A stretch of 32,326 bases of DNA, taken from Candidatus Woesearchaeota archaeon (GTDB lineage: Archaea; Nanobdellota; Nanobdellia; Woesearchaeales; GW2011-AR4). The notes under the pieces were generated by a model, which searched no databases, was not told the origin of the DNA, and saw nothing but the letters and a program-made list of their open reading frames with translations. Each line of letters begins with the position of its first letter. The first letter of the stretch is position 1. The stretch covers positions 1-32,326 of the forward strand of contig JAGVXT010000013.1 of the NCBI GenBank assembly GCA_018303655.1, read 5' to 3'. Below are positions 14,188 through 23,600 of the stretch, in pieces. A program made the position numbers and the translations under genes.

Positions 14188-15251
14188 ACCATCTCCCTCA
14201 ATCTTTTCACAAACTCTTCGAATTGATGGCTTTTGACATTTAATCCGCAGGCATGCTCATGCCCACCACCATAGCCTTCCAATCCTACTAATGCTTTCTC
14301 AATCAAAATGGGTAAAATAATCTTGCTTGACCTAAGCGAGCATTTCATCTCGTCATTTTTCTCGCGGGCAATCAGGATTATCTTGTCCGGAAACCTGTAA
14401 ATCGCCTCGTTGCTTAAGTCGCTTGTGAAGCTTGTCTTGTCGTCTTTGTAATTGAAGACAACAAGCTTGTCTTCTGTTTTCTCTGCTGTTTTTATAACAT
14501 CATCAATCAAAGGCTCGTACATTTTATTAACCTGCTCGTATCTTTTATAGATGAACTTGCCCTGCGCAGTCTCCTGATTAAGAATTTCGTAGGGGCTTTC
14601 TATCCTTGTCAGGATCTTGATGCATTTCAAAACATCATTTGTCTTGCCTTTTAAAACAAAGGAAAAAATTCTTATCAAATGGCCAAGCTTGGAATTATAA
14701 ATTATATCCCCGGGATATTTATACGGTTTTTCTATAAGCTCAGGAAACTCTTTCTTAAACTCATTAATAAAAGGCGGGATAAACCAGTCTGCCACGCATC
14801 CGATTGCCGCAATCCATAGGTAGCTGCTATGCGAAGCATCGCTCGCTTTCAACTCCTGCTGTACAACCTGGTGGCACATGTATGATGTTGGATGGTTGTC
14901 CTCCCAGTTTGCAATTCTGGGGTTGAAATATTTCACATTGTTTCTTTCAAAAGGACCGTGGTGGTCAATCCATATGACAGGCACTTTCATCTCATCAAGA
15001 AAATCCTGCTCGACAACAGCAAGGTCAAGGATAAAGACTTTGTCAGGACTGTATTCGTGCACCTTTCCAACAAAAGAAGTTCCCAGCTTTGGCGTTGTCT
15101 TGACAATTATTCCCTTTCCCTCTTTTTTATAGCGGTAAAGCTGCAAAAAGGAGCACAGTCCGTCCTGGTCATCGTCAAAAAAGAACAACGGCTTTTTGCA
15201 ATTATCCAGATTATCTCTTATCTGAGCAATTTGAGTTTTTGATAATGCCAT
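14184..15251 (-). CDS. DHH/DHHA1 family phosphoesterase (RecJ-like)
   Basis: 355 residues. The DHH domain shows the metal-binding 'FFFDDDQDGLCS' (about 23-34), 'FILDLAVV' and 'WIDHHG' motifs. The C-terminal DHHA1 domain ends with 'GYGGGHEHACGLNV', whose Gly-rich loop binds substrate phosphate. Family members are Mn-dependent RecJ/GAN nucleases, oligoribonucleases or cyclic-dinucleotide phosphodiesterases. In archaea a GINS-associated nuclease (GAN) role in replication is common, but nothing here fixes that. TATTATATAA at 15271-15280 lies about 25 bp upstream of the ATG at 15251, suggesting a leaderless message. A small palindrome (ATGC-ttc-GCAT near 14828) falls in a variable linker 'ASDASHSS'. 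Confidence 0.85.
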   Translation of the reverse strand: MALSKTQIAQIRDNLDNCKKPLFFFDDDQDGLCSFLQLYRYKKEGKGIIVKTTPKLGTSFVGKVHEYSPDKVFILDLAVVEQDFLDEMKVPVIWIDHHGPFERNNVKYFNPRIANWEDNHPTSYMCHQVVQQELKASDASHSSYLWIAAIGCVADWFIPPFINEFKKEFPELIEKPYKYPGDIIYNSKLGHLIRIFSFVLKGKTNDVLKCIKILTRIESPYEILNQETAQGKFIYKRYEQVNKMYEPLIDDVIKTAEKTEDKLVVFNYKDDKTSFTSDLSNEAIYRFPDKIILIAREKNDEMKCSLRSSKIILPILIEKALVGLEGYGGGHEHACGLNVKSHQFEEFVKRLREMV

Positions 15252-15386
15252 AAGCCGTAAAATTGGCTTTTATTATATAAGGGTTTTTGTTTTTGAAGTT
15301 TTAAATAGAAAAATATAAATACATCAATAGCTTCCATATTTGATTTAACCCAAAACTTTATATTATTTCTTTCATTATCAAACTTC

Positions 15387-16622
15387 ATGCAAATCCCGTT
15401 CAGGCAGCACAAAGGCTATGATCCATTAGGAGACTGCGGCAAAGGAAAATGCCCGGTCTGCGCAAGAAACAATGCTATTTTTAAAGTAAAAAATACGCTT
15501 GAAAAGGAGGAATTCACAAGCGATGCTGTTTCTCCTTTTGTAGGCAGATTCGGGTATCCGAACATCAATGTGGGGATACTTGCGCCGCCGCAGCAAAATG
15601 AGGAAGCATGGCTTTATGATGCTCCAAAATACTGGTCAGCAGAAAACTATGAAATTCCAAAAATTGTTGACTTCAGGTCTTCTTTATTGAATTCCAGGTA
15701 CAATATCAATATTAAAAAGAGGATAAAATTGCTTGAGTTGTCGCAGGACATTGCAATGTCCTCAAAGCCGGTTGATGTTGACATTCAGCTTCATGAAAAG
15801 CCAAGATTCAGGTTAAATCTTGGTTCACATATGGCGCCGACCGGCCCGAATGCAAAGCTAAAAAAGGCCATTATAACAGAAAACCCGAAAATACACACAA
15901 AAGTTTACAAGGTTTTTGAAGACATTGACTTGAAAGCGAACGAAGCAGTCAATTACCTGTATCAAAACAAGTTCGATGAGAATTTCTTGAGCAAAATTTT
16001 GAGCGTTGGAACATTGGGGTTAAAAAAAGACAGAAAACTGGTGCCGACAAGATGGAGCATAACAGCCACTGATGACATCATAGGAAAAAACCTCATCAAT
16101 GAAGTAAAGGATTTTTCTGAAATAAGCTCCTGCTCTGCATTTTTTGGAAATTATCTTGGAAATTATTACTTGATTTTAATGTTTTCTGAAGTATGGAGCT
16201 ATGAGCTGTTTGAGACTTATGTGCCTCAAAACTGGAATTTTAATAAGCCATTAAGGTGTACAACTGATTACGAATCTTACAGCGGAAGAAAAAGTTATGC
16301 AGACGCTACAGCAGGTGGTTATTATACTGTAAGGCTTGCTATTCTTGAAAAACTGAAAGAGATGAAAAAGCAAGCTTCTGTTTTGGCATTAAGGTTCATA
16401 ACAGATGAGTACACGATGCCTTTGGGAGTTTGGGTAACGCGTGAAGCGACAAGAAAAGCAATGAACAATAATCCAATAGAGTTTTCTTCAAAGGAATTGA
16501 TGACTGATTACGCAAGAAAGCTGATAAAAAGAAGGTTTAACTACAACGTTGATTATTTGCTAAATTCCAGCAAATTGCTGAAAAACATCAAGCAACAGAC
16601 AAAATTAGAAAAGTTCATTTAA
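15387..16622 (+). CDS. nreA: Nre-family archaeal DNA repair protein
   Basis: 411 residues. The N-terminal 'DCGKGKCPVCAR' is the zinc-binding motif of the Nre family. Next comes 'SPFVGRFGYPNINVGILAPP', the family's conserved block, and the long Nre core. The last residues, QTKLEKFI, form a PIP box (Q-x2-L-x2-F-[FI]) for binding PCNA, the hallmark of NreA proteins that help repair DNA damage. TATA ACTTTATATTATT at 15355-15367 is 26 bp before the ATG, so the message should be leaderless. It stands alone between divergent dhh and the next small gene. Confidence 0.85.
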   Translation: MQIPFRQHKGYDPLGDCGKGKCPVCARNNAIFKVKNTLEKEEFTSDAVSPFVGRFGYPNINVGILAPPQQNEEAWLYDAPKYWSAENYEIPKIVDFRSSLLNSRYNINIKKRIKLLELSQDIAMSSKPVDVDIQLHEKPRFRLNLGSHMAPTGPNAKLKKAIITENPKIHTKVYKVFEDIDLKANEAVNYLYQNKFDENFLSKILSVGTLGLKKDRKLVPTRWSITATDDIIGKNLINEVKDFSEISSCSAFFGNYLGNYYLILMFSEVWSYELFETYVPQNWNFNKPLRCTTDYESYSGRKSYADATAGGYYTVRLAILEKLKEMKKQASVLALRFITDEYTMPLGVWVTREATRKAMNNNPIEFSSKELMTDYARKLIKRRFNYNVDYLLNSSKLLKNIKQQTKLEKFI

Positions 16623-16673
16623 AAAATGAAAGGTTTATAAATAAATTATATTTTCTACTATTGAGTATTAAAA

Positions 16674-17033
16674 ATGTCTGATGATATAGTTATAAAGCAC
16701 CACATTCTTAGTGGCAGCAATGCAGTTCCTACTGCAACACTTGATATTGTAGTTAATGGTGACACAAGACAAGTAGCTTCTGCTGGTCAAAGTCATCTTG
16801 ATGCTTTGCATCGGGCTCTTTTCAAAGCCTTTGGCTATGAAGTAGAAAGCTGGATAACAGTAACTCTTCCGGATCACAATAAAGTTTTGCTGAATGAACT
16901 TACTTTAGTTATTTTTGGCAATGGTAATAGATATGTGGCAGTGAATCAGTTCCTGGAAGACCCTGAAAGCTCCGGATTATACAATGCCACCATAGTTGCA
17001 TATTTGAAGGCATTAAGAGAACAAAAAATTTAA
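16674..17033 (+). CDS. Stand-alone LeuA-type allosteric (LeuA_dimer-like) domain
   Basis: 119 residues. The sequence follows the C-terminal regulatory domain of isopropylmalate/citramalate/homocitrate synthases: 'PTATLDIVVNGDTRQVASAGQSHLDALHRALFKAFG', then a beta strand 'LTLVIFGNGNRYVAV' and a final helix 'NATIVAYLKALREQ'. In those enzymes the domain binds the feedback amino acid and is fused to a TIM-barrel catalytic domain. Here no catalytic domain is attached or nearby. TTTATAAATAAA at 16634-16645 serves as promoter. A free regulatory subunit, a small-molecule sensor or a repurposed dimerisation domain are options. The family call rests on pattern recognition. Confidence 0.6.
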   Translation: MSDDIVIKHHILSGSNAVPTATLDIVVNGDTRQVASAGQSHLDALHRALFKAFGYEVESWITVTLPDHNKVLLNELTLVIFGNGNRYVAVNQFLEDPESSGLYNATIVAYLKALREQKI

Positions 17034-19565
17034 TTATTTAAATTTTTCTTTTATTTCCTCCATTTCCTTCAAAAATCTTTTAATGGTTTTATTTATATGC
17101 TCGGGCTGCGTCTTCAGTATTTTTGAAACCTCGTCAAGAACGCCCTTGCCTTCAAATTTTTTGAGGATTTTCAGTTCCAAATCATGCAGCTTTATGTCTT
17201 TTTTCTTTTCCATTGCTTTTTTTGCAAGCTTCCATTTCTCAAAAAGCTCATTAACCCTGGATGGCAAATGATAAATTTCAACATCCAATAATCTAGCAGC
17301 CTCCTCCAGAATTCCTGTTTCTGTTTTCTTCTCTTTTTGAGCAGCTTCTCCTGCTGTAAAATAAAGCCTTACAATCCCGTCGCTTATCTTTGCCGATTTC
17401 AGAATCTTTATTTCGCCAGCTTCGGAAGTGTTCTTCAAGTGAGTTCCTCCGCATGCCTCGACATCAACTCCATCAATGTTCACAATTCTCAATACTTTTC
17501 CGGGCACTGCCCCTCCCTGGTAAATTCCCATTCCGTAAGCCTGCTCTGCTTCTGTTCTTGGCAGGAAATTGCTGTGAACATCAATAGACTGCTTAACAAG
17601 CCTGTTTGCCTCCTTCTCAATTTTCTCAAGCTCTTCATCAGTAATGCTCTGGTAATGCGTCAAGTCAATTGTTGCGTAATCCACATCTTTCTTTGCACCG
17701 GCTTGATTTATATGGCTGCCCAAAACTTTTCTTGCAGCGGCATTTATTATGTGGGTTGATGTATGGTGCTTTGCCAACTGCAATCTTCTCTGCAGGTTAA
17801 TCTCGCATTCAACTTCCTGGCTTTCTTTTAGTTTCGGCTTTTCCTTCAGGACATGCACAATTACTCCGCCCTGCTTGAAAACATCAATTACTTCTTCCCC
17901 GTTTATTGCACCAACATCATGCAATTGCCCCCCGCTTGTAGGATAGAAATAAGTTTCATTCAATATGATTTTATTGTCAATAATTTTGATTATGTTGGCC
18001 TTGAATTTGTTTTTTGCGTAATCATTGTAGTACATTGCCTTTGTTTCCGGTACTCCTTCCAGATTCAATTTTTCCTCTCTTTTGGTTGCATGCTCCTGCT
18101 CCTGCTTTAAATGCAGCTCAGCAACCCTTGCATAGAAATTTTCAGGCACGCTGATTTTTTTATTAAGTTTTAATGATTCTTCCACTACAATCTCCGGCGT
18201 TATTCCGTAGCTGTCGTAGAGCAGCAGCAGTTTTTTATCATTAATGTCCTCCTTTACAAGCTTGGATATCATTGAATGTGTTTTTTGCTTTGTTGCCTCG
18301 TATTTTGATTTTTCAACTTCCAGTATTTTTTCAACTTCATCAAGGTTTTCGCCTAGTTCAGGAAACAAAGGCTTAAGGTATTCTGCATGCCATCTGCAGA
18401 CATCAGGCAAATAGATGTTCCATTTGTATTTGTCAATAAAAGACAATGCTCTCCTTAAGATTACCCTTAGGTTATAGCCTCCGCCGACATTGCTTGGCAA
18501 AGCGCCATCGCTCAAAGCAACAAGCAAGGCTCTTGAATGCTCTGCAACAGAATACAAGGCAGCCAATTCAAGTATAGTTTCCCTTAATTCCTTGACATCA
18601 GTTCCTACTTTGCCTGCTACATCTTTCCATACTTTGTCAATATCATCAACCTCGTCAACGTTCAAGTAAGATGAGTAAGGCAGAAATTTCTGCATCAAAT
18701 GCCCGTCAACCTTGACTCCTGTGATTTCATAAAGCTTTTTCACAACAGCTGGGAATGTGGTTTCATAGCTTGTTGACTTTCCTTGGGTGAACCATGCATT
18801 TCTCTCATGGCCCATTCCCATGTCAAGGACTTTCAAGTCAAGCTCTTTGTAGCCATTTGGAGTCTGCTCGAACATCATATAAACCTGATTTCCCAATTCT
18901 AAGCCGCGGGAAAAGTATTCCATGCACGGCCCGAAATTTCCTCCGCCTGCCCACGCGTCTTCATGGAACTTTATTTCTTCATTTGGCAAACCCAAGCCAA
19001 TCTTGAGCCAGTTATGGATGTCAGTAAAATATTTTGATTGGTTCCAGTCTTTTGGCTTCATGAAAGCATGCTGCCCGATCATGACAAAAGCGCAGTAATG
19101 GGCGCCTGTAATGCCTATATTGTCTATATCATTAAATCTTAAGCACATCTGAGGAACCACAAGGGGATTTGCAGGCGGCTCAACTGCTCCTGATACAACA
19201 TAAGGCTGGAAATCATAAATCGAAGCCTGCACAAAATCAGTGTCATCTCTCCAGCGAGCAACAACAGGGTATCTTTTAATCGGAGTGTATCCCCATTTCT
19301 TGAACAATTTAGAAAACTCATTCCAAACGCCAATATAATCTAGCTGCTTTTTTGCAGGCGTGTTGCCGATAAATCTGAAGCCGCCAGAGCAGGCAGGATT
19401 GCCGCAGGCATTGTCATCAGAAACGCTCCAATAGAAAGTGCCGCATTTTGTGCATTTTTTTCTTGAAAATCCCTCTTTCTTGAGAACAGAAGTTGCATAA
19501 TACTTGTCAGGCTCTTTCGAGGCTTTTGCCTTGAATTCTTTCTTGATTTCCTTGTCAGTGAGCAT
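17034..19565 (-). CDS. alaS: Alanyl-tRNA synthetase, archaeal type
   Basis: 843 residues from the ATG at 19565. The in-frame TTG at 19574 is less likely because TATA TTTTTAATATT at 19588-19598 fits the ATG. The archaeal-type N-terminal Zn motif 'CTKCGTFYWSVSDDNACGNPAC' opens the protein, followed by the class II catalytic core ('RYPVVARWRDDTDFVQASI', 'GGGNFGPCMEYFSRG'). The editing domain has HHTSTH near residue 598 and the EACGGTH motif near 702, so Ser/Gly proofreading should be intact. It is somewhat shorter than the roughly 900 residues usual in archaea, the loss lying mainly in the C-terminal C-Ala region, as often in small DPANN genomes. Confidence 0.96.
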   Translation of the reverse strand: MLTDKEIKKEFKAKASKEPDKYYATSVLKKEGFSRKKCTKCGTFYWSVSDDNACGNPACSGGFRFIGNTPAKKQLDYIGVWNEFSKLFKKWGYTPIKRYPVVARWRDDTDFVQASIYDFQPYVVSGAVEPPANPLVVPQMCLRFNDIDNIGITGAHYCAFVMIGQHAFMKPKDWNQSKYFTDIHNWLKIGLGLPNEEIKFHEDAWAGGGNFGPCMEYFSRGLELGNQVYMMFEQTPNGYKELDLKVLDMGMGHERNAWFTQGKSTSYETTFPAVVKKLYEITGVKVDGHLMQKFLPYSSYLNVDEVDDIDKVWKDVAGKVGTDVKELRETILELAALYSVAEHSRALLVALSDGALPSNVGGGYNLRVILRRALSFIDKYKWNIYLPDVCRWHAEYLKPLFPELGENLDEVEKILEVEKSKYEATKQKTHSMISKLVKEDINDKKLLLLYDSYGITPEIVVEESLKLNKKISVPENFYARVAELHLKQEQEHATKREEKLNLEGVPETKAMYYNDYAKNKFKANIIKIIDNKIILNETYFYPTSGGQLHDVGAINGEEVIDVFKQGGVIVHVLKEKPKLKESQEVECEINLQRRLQLAKHHTSTHIINAAARKVLGSHINQAGAKKDVDYATIDLTHYQSITDEELEKIEKEANRLVKQSIDVHSNFLPRTEAEQAYGMGIYQGGAVPGKVLRIVNIDGVDVEACGGTHLKNTSEAGEIKILKSAKISDGIVRLYFTAGEAAQKEKKTETGILEEAARLLDVEIYHLPSRVNELFEKWKLAKKAMEKKKDIKLHDLELKILKKFEGKGVLDEVSKILKTQPEHINKTIKRFLKEMEEIKEKFK

Positions 19566-19657
19566 AATTGCCAAACAATAATAGCAATATTAAAAATTTA
19601 TTGTTTTTATGATGTCAAATAACAAAAATATAAATATCGGCAAAACAGGCCATGATT

Positions 19658-20293
19658 ATGCACTTCAAAGACAGGCATGAAGCAGGAATCAAGTTGGCAG
19701 AGCAGTTAAAAAAATACAAAGAGAATAAAGAAGTTATTGTATTAGCAATTCCAAGAGGGGGTGTTGAAGTTGGCTACGAAATTGCTAAATTCCTGAATGC
19801 AAGATTGGACATTATAGTAACTAAAAAGATCGGATTGCCTGGGAATGAGGAGTTTGCCATAGGCTCTGTCGGCCCGGATAAAAAAGTTGCACTTAACGAA
19901 GAAACAATAAGGATTTACAATGTTTCAGATGAATATATAAGCCGGCAAAAAAAGGAAATAAGCAAAGAGATAGAAAGAAGGTACAAGGCATACAGGGGGA
20001 AATACGAGCTGCAAAATTTAAAAAATAAAATTATTATTTTGACAGACGACGGAATTGCAACAGGATTTACAACAAAAGCGGCAATAACTTATATCAAATC
20101 CCAAAAGCCGAAAAAACTGGTCTTGGCTGTGCCTGTAGCTCCTGCGGATTTTGCAAGTGAAATAAAAAAAGAGGTTGAGCTTGTATGCATTCATTCAACA
20201 AATCTTTTCTTTTCAATAAGCCAGTTTTATGACAGCTTTCCGCAACTGGAAGATGAAGAGGTAAAAAAGTATCTGAAAGAAATAAACAAATAA
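19658..20293 (+). CDS. Phosphoribosyltransferase-domain protein
   Basis: 211 residues from the ATG at 19658; ATG 19652 is two codons earlier. TATA AATATAAATAT near 19626-19636 favours a start near 19656-19658. 'VIVLAIPRGGVEVGYEIAKFL' is the first Rossmann-like PRT segment, and 'KIIILTDDGIATGFTTKAAI' is the PRPP-binding loop (acidic pair then G-x-A-T-G-x-T). The flexible hood region is 'TKKIGLPGNEEFAIGSVGPD'. The whole pattern resembles the Rv0571c/'predicted phosphoribosyltransferase' group, whose substrate is unknown, rather than a named purine or pyrimidine salvage enzyme. Confidence 0.8.
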   Translation: MHFKDRHEAGIKLAEQLKKYKENKEVIVLAIPRGGVEVGYEIAKFLNARLDIIVTKKIGLPGNEEFAIGSVGPDKKVALNEETIRIYNVSDEYISRQKKEISKEIERRYKAYRGKYELQNLKNKIIILTDDGIATGFTTKAAITYIKSQKPKKLVLAVPVAPADFASEIKKEVELVCIHSTNLFFSISQFYDSFPQLEDEEVKKYLKEINK

Positions 20294-20295
20294 AG

Positions 20296-20550
20296 TCAGA
20301 TTTCCTTATAAACAATATCATGCTGCCGTACAGGCTCATTTACTTTCATTCCTATTGACTGCCCGGGCTCTGCAATCTGAATTTTGTCCTGTTCTATCTG
20401 CATAGAGCTTACTTTCTGCTTGAAATCGCTTGTATGCCCTTTTATATGTATTTCATCCCCAATCTTGATGCTACCGTCTGTGACATCAATCACCGCAACC
20501 CCTATTTTAGGGAAATAGTGCGTTACTTTTCCAACCTGCATTTCTTCCAT
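20296..20550 (-). CDS. EF-Tu domain-2-like beta-barrel protein
   Basis: 84 residues from the ATG at 20550, preceded by GGGGGC as ribosome-binding site; an in-frame TTG at 20562 is unlikely. 'VGKVTHYFPKIGVAVIDVTDGSIKIGDEIHIKGHTSDFKQKVSSMQIEQ...PGQSIGMKVNEPVRQHDIVYKE' is one translation-factor beta-barrel (domain 2 of EF-Tu/IF2), without a GTPase domain. Such stand-alone proteins are widespread in archaea. They also resemble the barrel attached to U32-family peptidases. Function is unknown; RNA binding is plausible. It converges on the phosphoribosyltransferase gene with 2 bp between stops. Confidence 0.7.
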   Translation of the reverse strand: MEEMQVGKVTHYFPKIGVAVIDVTDGSIKIGDEIHIKGHTSDFKQKVSSMQIEQDKIQIAEPGQSIGMKVNEPVRQHDIVYKEI

Positions 20551-20591
20551 AATTGCCCCCAAGAAGCATTGAAATTTAAGAGTATTTAAAT

Positions 20592-21131
20592 TTAGCGGTG
20601 ACTGACTGGGGCAGAGGGCAAACCAACCGGAATTTGCTTCTGTGCCTTAACATATTCATAAAACCCACTAGCCTCCATCATTGATAATTTCAAATCTTCT
20701 TTAAACTTTCTTTTCGCAAAATTATTATTCCTTCTTGAGAATCTCATCTCATAATCAAACTTGCCAGTATCCCTAGCTGGCGTAATATCAAAAAAGCATA
20801 ACCATAAATTGTAACTTCCGTATGTTCTTCTTGCTCCGTTAGCACTAGGATAATCGCTTCTGAGAACAAGCGTTATCTCATCAGGAGGCATCATCCTTCC
20901 TTCATGCAATTCAATTCCTACGTGCAAGTTATCAAGCCTTCGATACGGATTTTGAGTAGATTTTTCTGTATAGTACCCACTTAACAACGCCCCGACTGAG
21001 TCAAATGCCTCTTTTTGCGCAATGCCTTCATCAAATTTTATAAGAACCCCTTTTCTGTTTGGGCTCATTTCTATTATTCTTATAATTCGAGTTGCTTCCG
21101 CAACTTTTCGCAAAACTATATCCTCCAGCAT
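20592..21131 (-). CDS. Hypothetical protein
   Basis: 179 residues from the ATG at 21131. An AT-rich CTATAAAATTT about 21-25 bp upstream (within the end of mdh) supports this start over a TTG at 21173 that would overlap mdh. I recognise no family. The protein is mixed alpha/beta: a helical N-terminus ('EDIVLRKVAEATRIIRII'), strands around 'KGVLIKFDEG' and 'LHVGIELHEGRMMPPDEITLVLRS', and a basic segment 'RFSRRNNNFAKRKFKEDLKL'. There are no Cys clusters, membrane helices or nucleotide-binding motifs. The surroundings (mdh, EF-Tu-like) give no functional clue. Confidence 0.5.
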   Translation of the reverse strand: MLEDIVLRKVAEATRIIRIIEMSPNRKGVLIKFDEGIAQKEAFDSVGALLSGYYTEKSTQNPYRRLDNLHVGIELHEGRMMPPDEITLVLRSDYPSANGARRTYGSYNLWLCFFDITPARDTGKFDYEMRFSRRNNNFAKRKFKEDLKLSMMEASGFYEYVKAQKQIPVGLPSAPVSHR

Positions 21132-21147
21132 TTCTTGCCACAAAATT

Positions 21148-22083
<936 letters not shown>

Positions 22084-22122
22084 TTAATGGATTTTTTAAT
22101 GGTTTTTAAATCTATTTAGAAA

Positions 22123-23484
22123 TCACCATTCAATATTATTAACAGCCCTCTGCACAACCTCGCTTAATGCAGGATGCACATGGACGGCATCGCTTATGGC
22201 ATCTGCTGCCAAGCCAGCCTTCATTGCAATAATAATTTCATGAATCAATGTTGATGCATCAGTCCCAAGGATATGGCAGCCTAAAATTTTTCTTGTTTTC
22301 CTGTCAGCAAAAATCCTGACAAATCCTTCTTTGTCCTGCAAAGCCAGGCCCATCCCTGATTTTATAAAATCATATCTGCCTGTTGCATAGCCAATTTTTT
22401 TATCTTTCAAGTCCTGCTCTCTTAACCCAACACCAGCCACTTGTGGGGATGAAAATATGGCATGCGGCATTGCATTGTAATCAACTTTGACCTTCTGGTT
22501 TAGCACGGCATTGCTGTAGGCATACTGGGCTTCCAGATTTGCGCTGTGCTTGAACATGTATTTTCCCGCTATATCGCCCAAAGCCCATGTGCTTTTTGCT
22601 GTTGTTTCCAAAAATTCATTTGTTTTGACAAACCCCTTGTCATCAGTTTCAACATTGCCTTTTTTAACATCCAAAATGTCTGTATTAGGAATCCTGCCTG
22701 TTGCAACAAGCAAAGCATCTGAAATTATATTTTTATTTTGTTTTTTCCCTTTAGCTGCAACAATGAAGTTTTTGCCTTTTTTTGAAAATTTCATTGCATC
22801 AAACTCCGTCAAAATATTGTATTTTTTCCTGAAAATATCGGTAAATTTTTGCGAGATTTCCGTGTCTTCAGCGGGTATTAACAATTTGCCCCTTTGCACA
22901 ATGTTAATTCTAGTGCCTAAAGACCCATAGAAATGGGCAAGTTCGGCAGCAATATACCCGCCACCTAAAATAGTCATTGTTTTTGGCTGCTTTTTCAACC
23001 GTAAAGCTTCGTCACTTGTGATGTAATCAACATCTTTTAATCCTTCAAGATTAGGAACAAAAGGCCTTGTCCCTGCCGCAATTACAACTTTGTTTCCTTT
23101 GATAGTTTCGCTTCCAATTTTTAATGTTCTTTCAGCAATAAATTTTGCTTCTGCCTTGAATAATGTTGTATTTTTATTCTCAATAATCGCTTCTTCAATT
23201 TCCTTTGCTTCTTTATCCACTATGTGGTATGCTCTGCTAGTTATTTTTTTAAAATCAATAGAAGAAATTTTCGAATTTATCCCAAATAGACAGGATTTCC
23301 TGATGGTTTCCGCAACATCCGCGCTTTCAATCAGAATCTTTGACGGGATGCATCCCCTGTTCAAACAAGTGCCACCCATCGGCCCTTTTTCCACGATTGC
23401 GACTTTCATTCCCATTTCAGCGGCTGCGGAAGAAATGTTCAATCCGGAGCCTGCCCCTATAACAATCAAGTCAAAAGTCTGCAT
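22123..23484 (-). CDS. Pyridine nucleotide-disulfide oxidoreductase, lipoamide dehydrogenase-like
   Basis: 453 residues from the ATG at 23484 (MQTFDLIVIG...). CTTTAAAAAT near 23511-23519 fits this start better than ATG 23496. The N-terminal FAD loop is GAGSGLN. The redox disulfide CLNRGC (Cys40/Cys45) is followed by IPSK. The NAD(P)-binding loop is 'LGGGYIAAELAHFYGSLG', and the C-terminal catalytic 'HVHPALSEVV' supplies the His-Glu pair. These mark a class I flavoprotein of the dihydrolipoamide dehydrogenase/mercuric reductase/mycothione reductase group. No 2-oxoacid dehydrogenase E1/E2 or glycine-cleavage genes are nearby and no HMA domain is fused. A thiol or disulfide substrate other than lipoamide is therefore possible. 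It is divergent from hydB. Confidence 0.82.
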   Translation of the reverse strand: MQTFDLIVIGAGSGLNISSAAAEMGMKVAIVEKGPMGGTCLNRGCIPSKILIESADVAETIRKSCLFGINSKISSIDFKKITSRAYHIVDKEAKEIEEAIIENKNTTLFKAEAKFIAERTLKIGSETIKGNKVVIAAGTRPFVPNLEGLKDVDYITSDEALRLKKQPKTMTILGGGYIAAELAHFYGSLGTRINIVQRGKLLIPAEDTEISQKFTDIFRKKYNILTEFDAMKFSKKGKNFIVAAKGKKQNKNIISDALLVATGRIPNTDILDVKKGNVETDDKGFVKTNEFLETTAKSTWALGDIAGKYMFKHSANLEAQYAYSNAVLNQKVKVDYNAMPHAIFSSPQVAGVGLREQDLKDKKIGYATGRYDFIKSGMGLALQDKEGFVRIFADRKTRKILGCHILGTDASTLIHEIIIAMKAGLAADAISDAVHVHPALSEVVQRAVNNIEW

Positions 23485-23557
23485 TTTGATTGCCATTAAT
23501 CACATTATTTTTAAAGTTTTGGTTTGGGAGTTTCAAAAGCCAAACCGCAAAATTGGC

Positions 23558-23570
23558 AATATTTATAAAC
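23558..23570 (+). promoter_or_regulatory. TATA box of the hydrogenase operon
   Basis: AATATTTATAAAC predicts a transcript start near 23588-23592. The hydB ATG at 23601 then has a leader of about ten bases. It lies between divergent hydB and the flavoprotein gene. Confidence 0.6.
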
Positions 23571-23600
23571 AAGGAATGGCTGAAGATGCGCATGGTTTGA

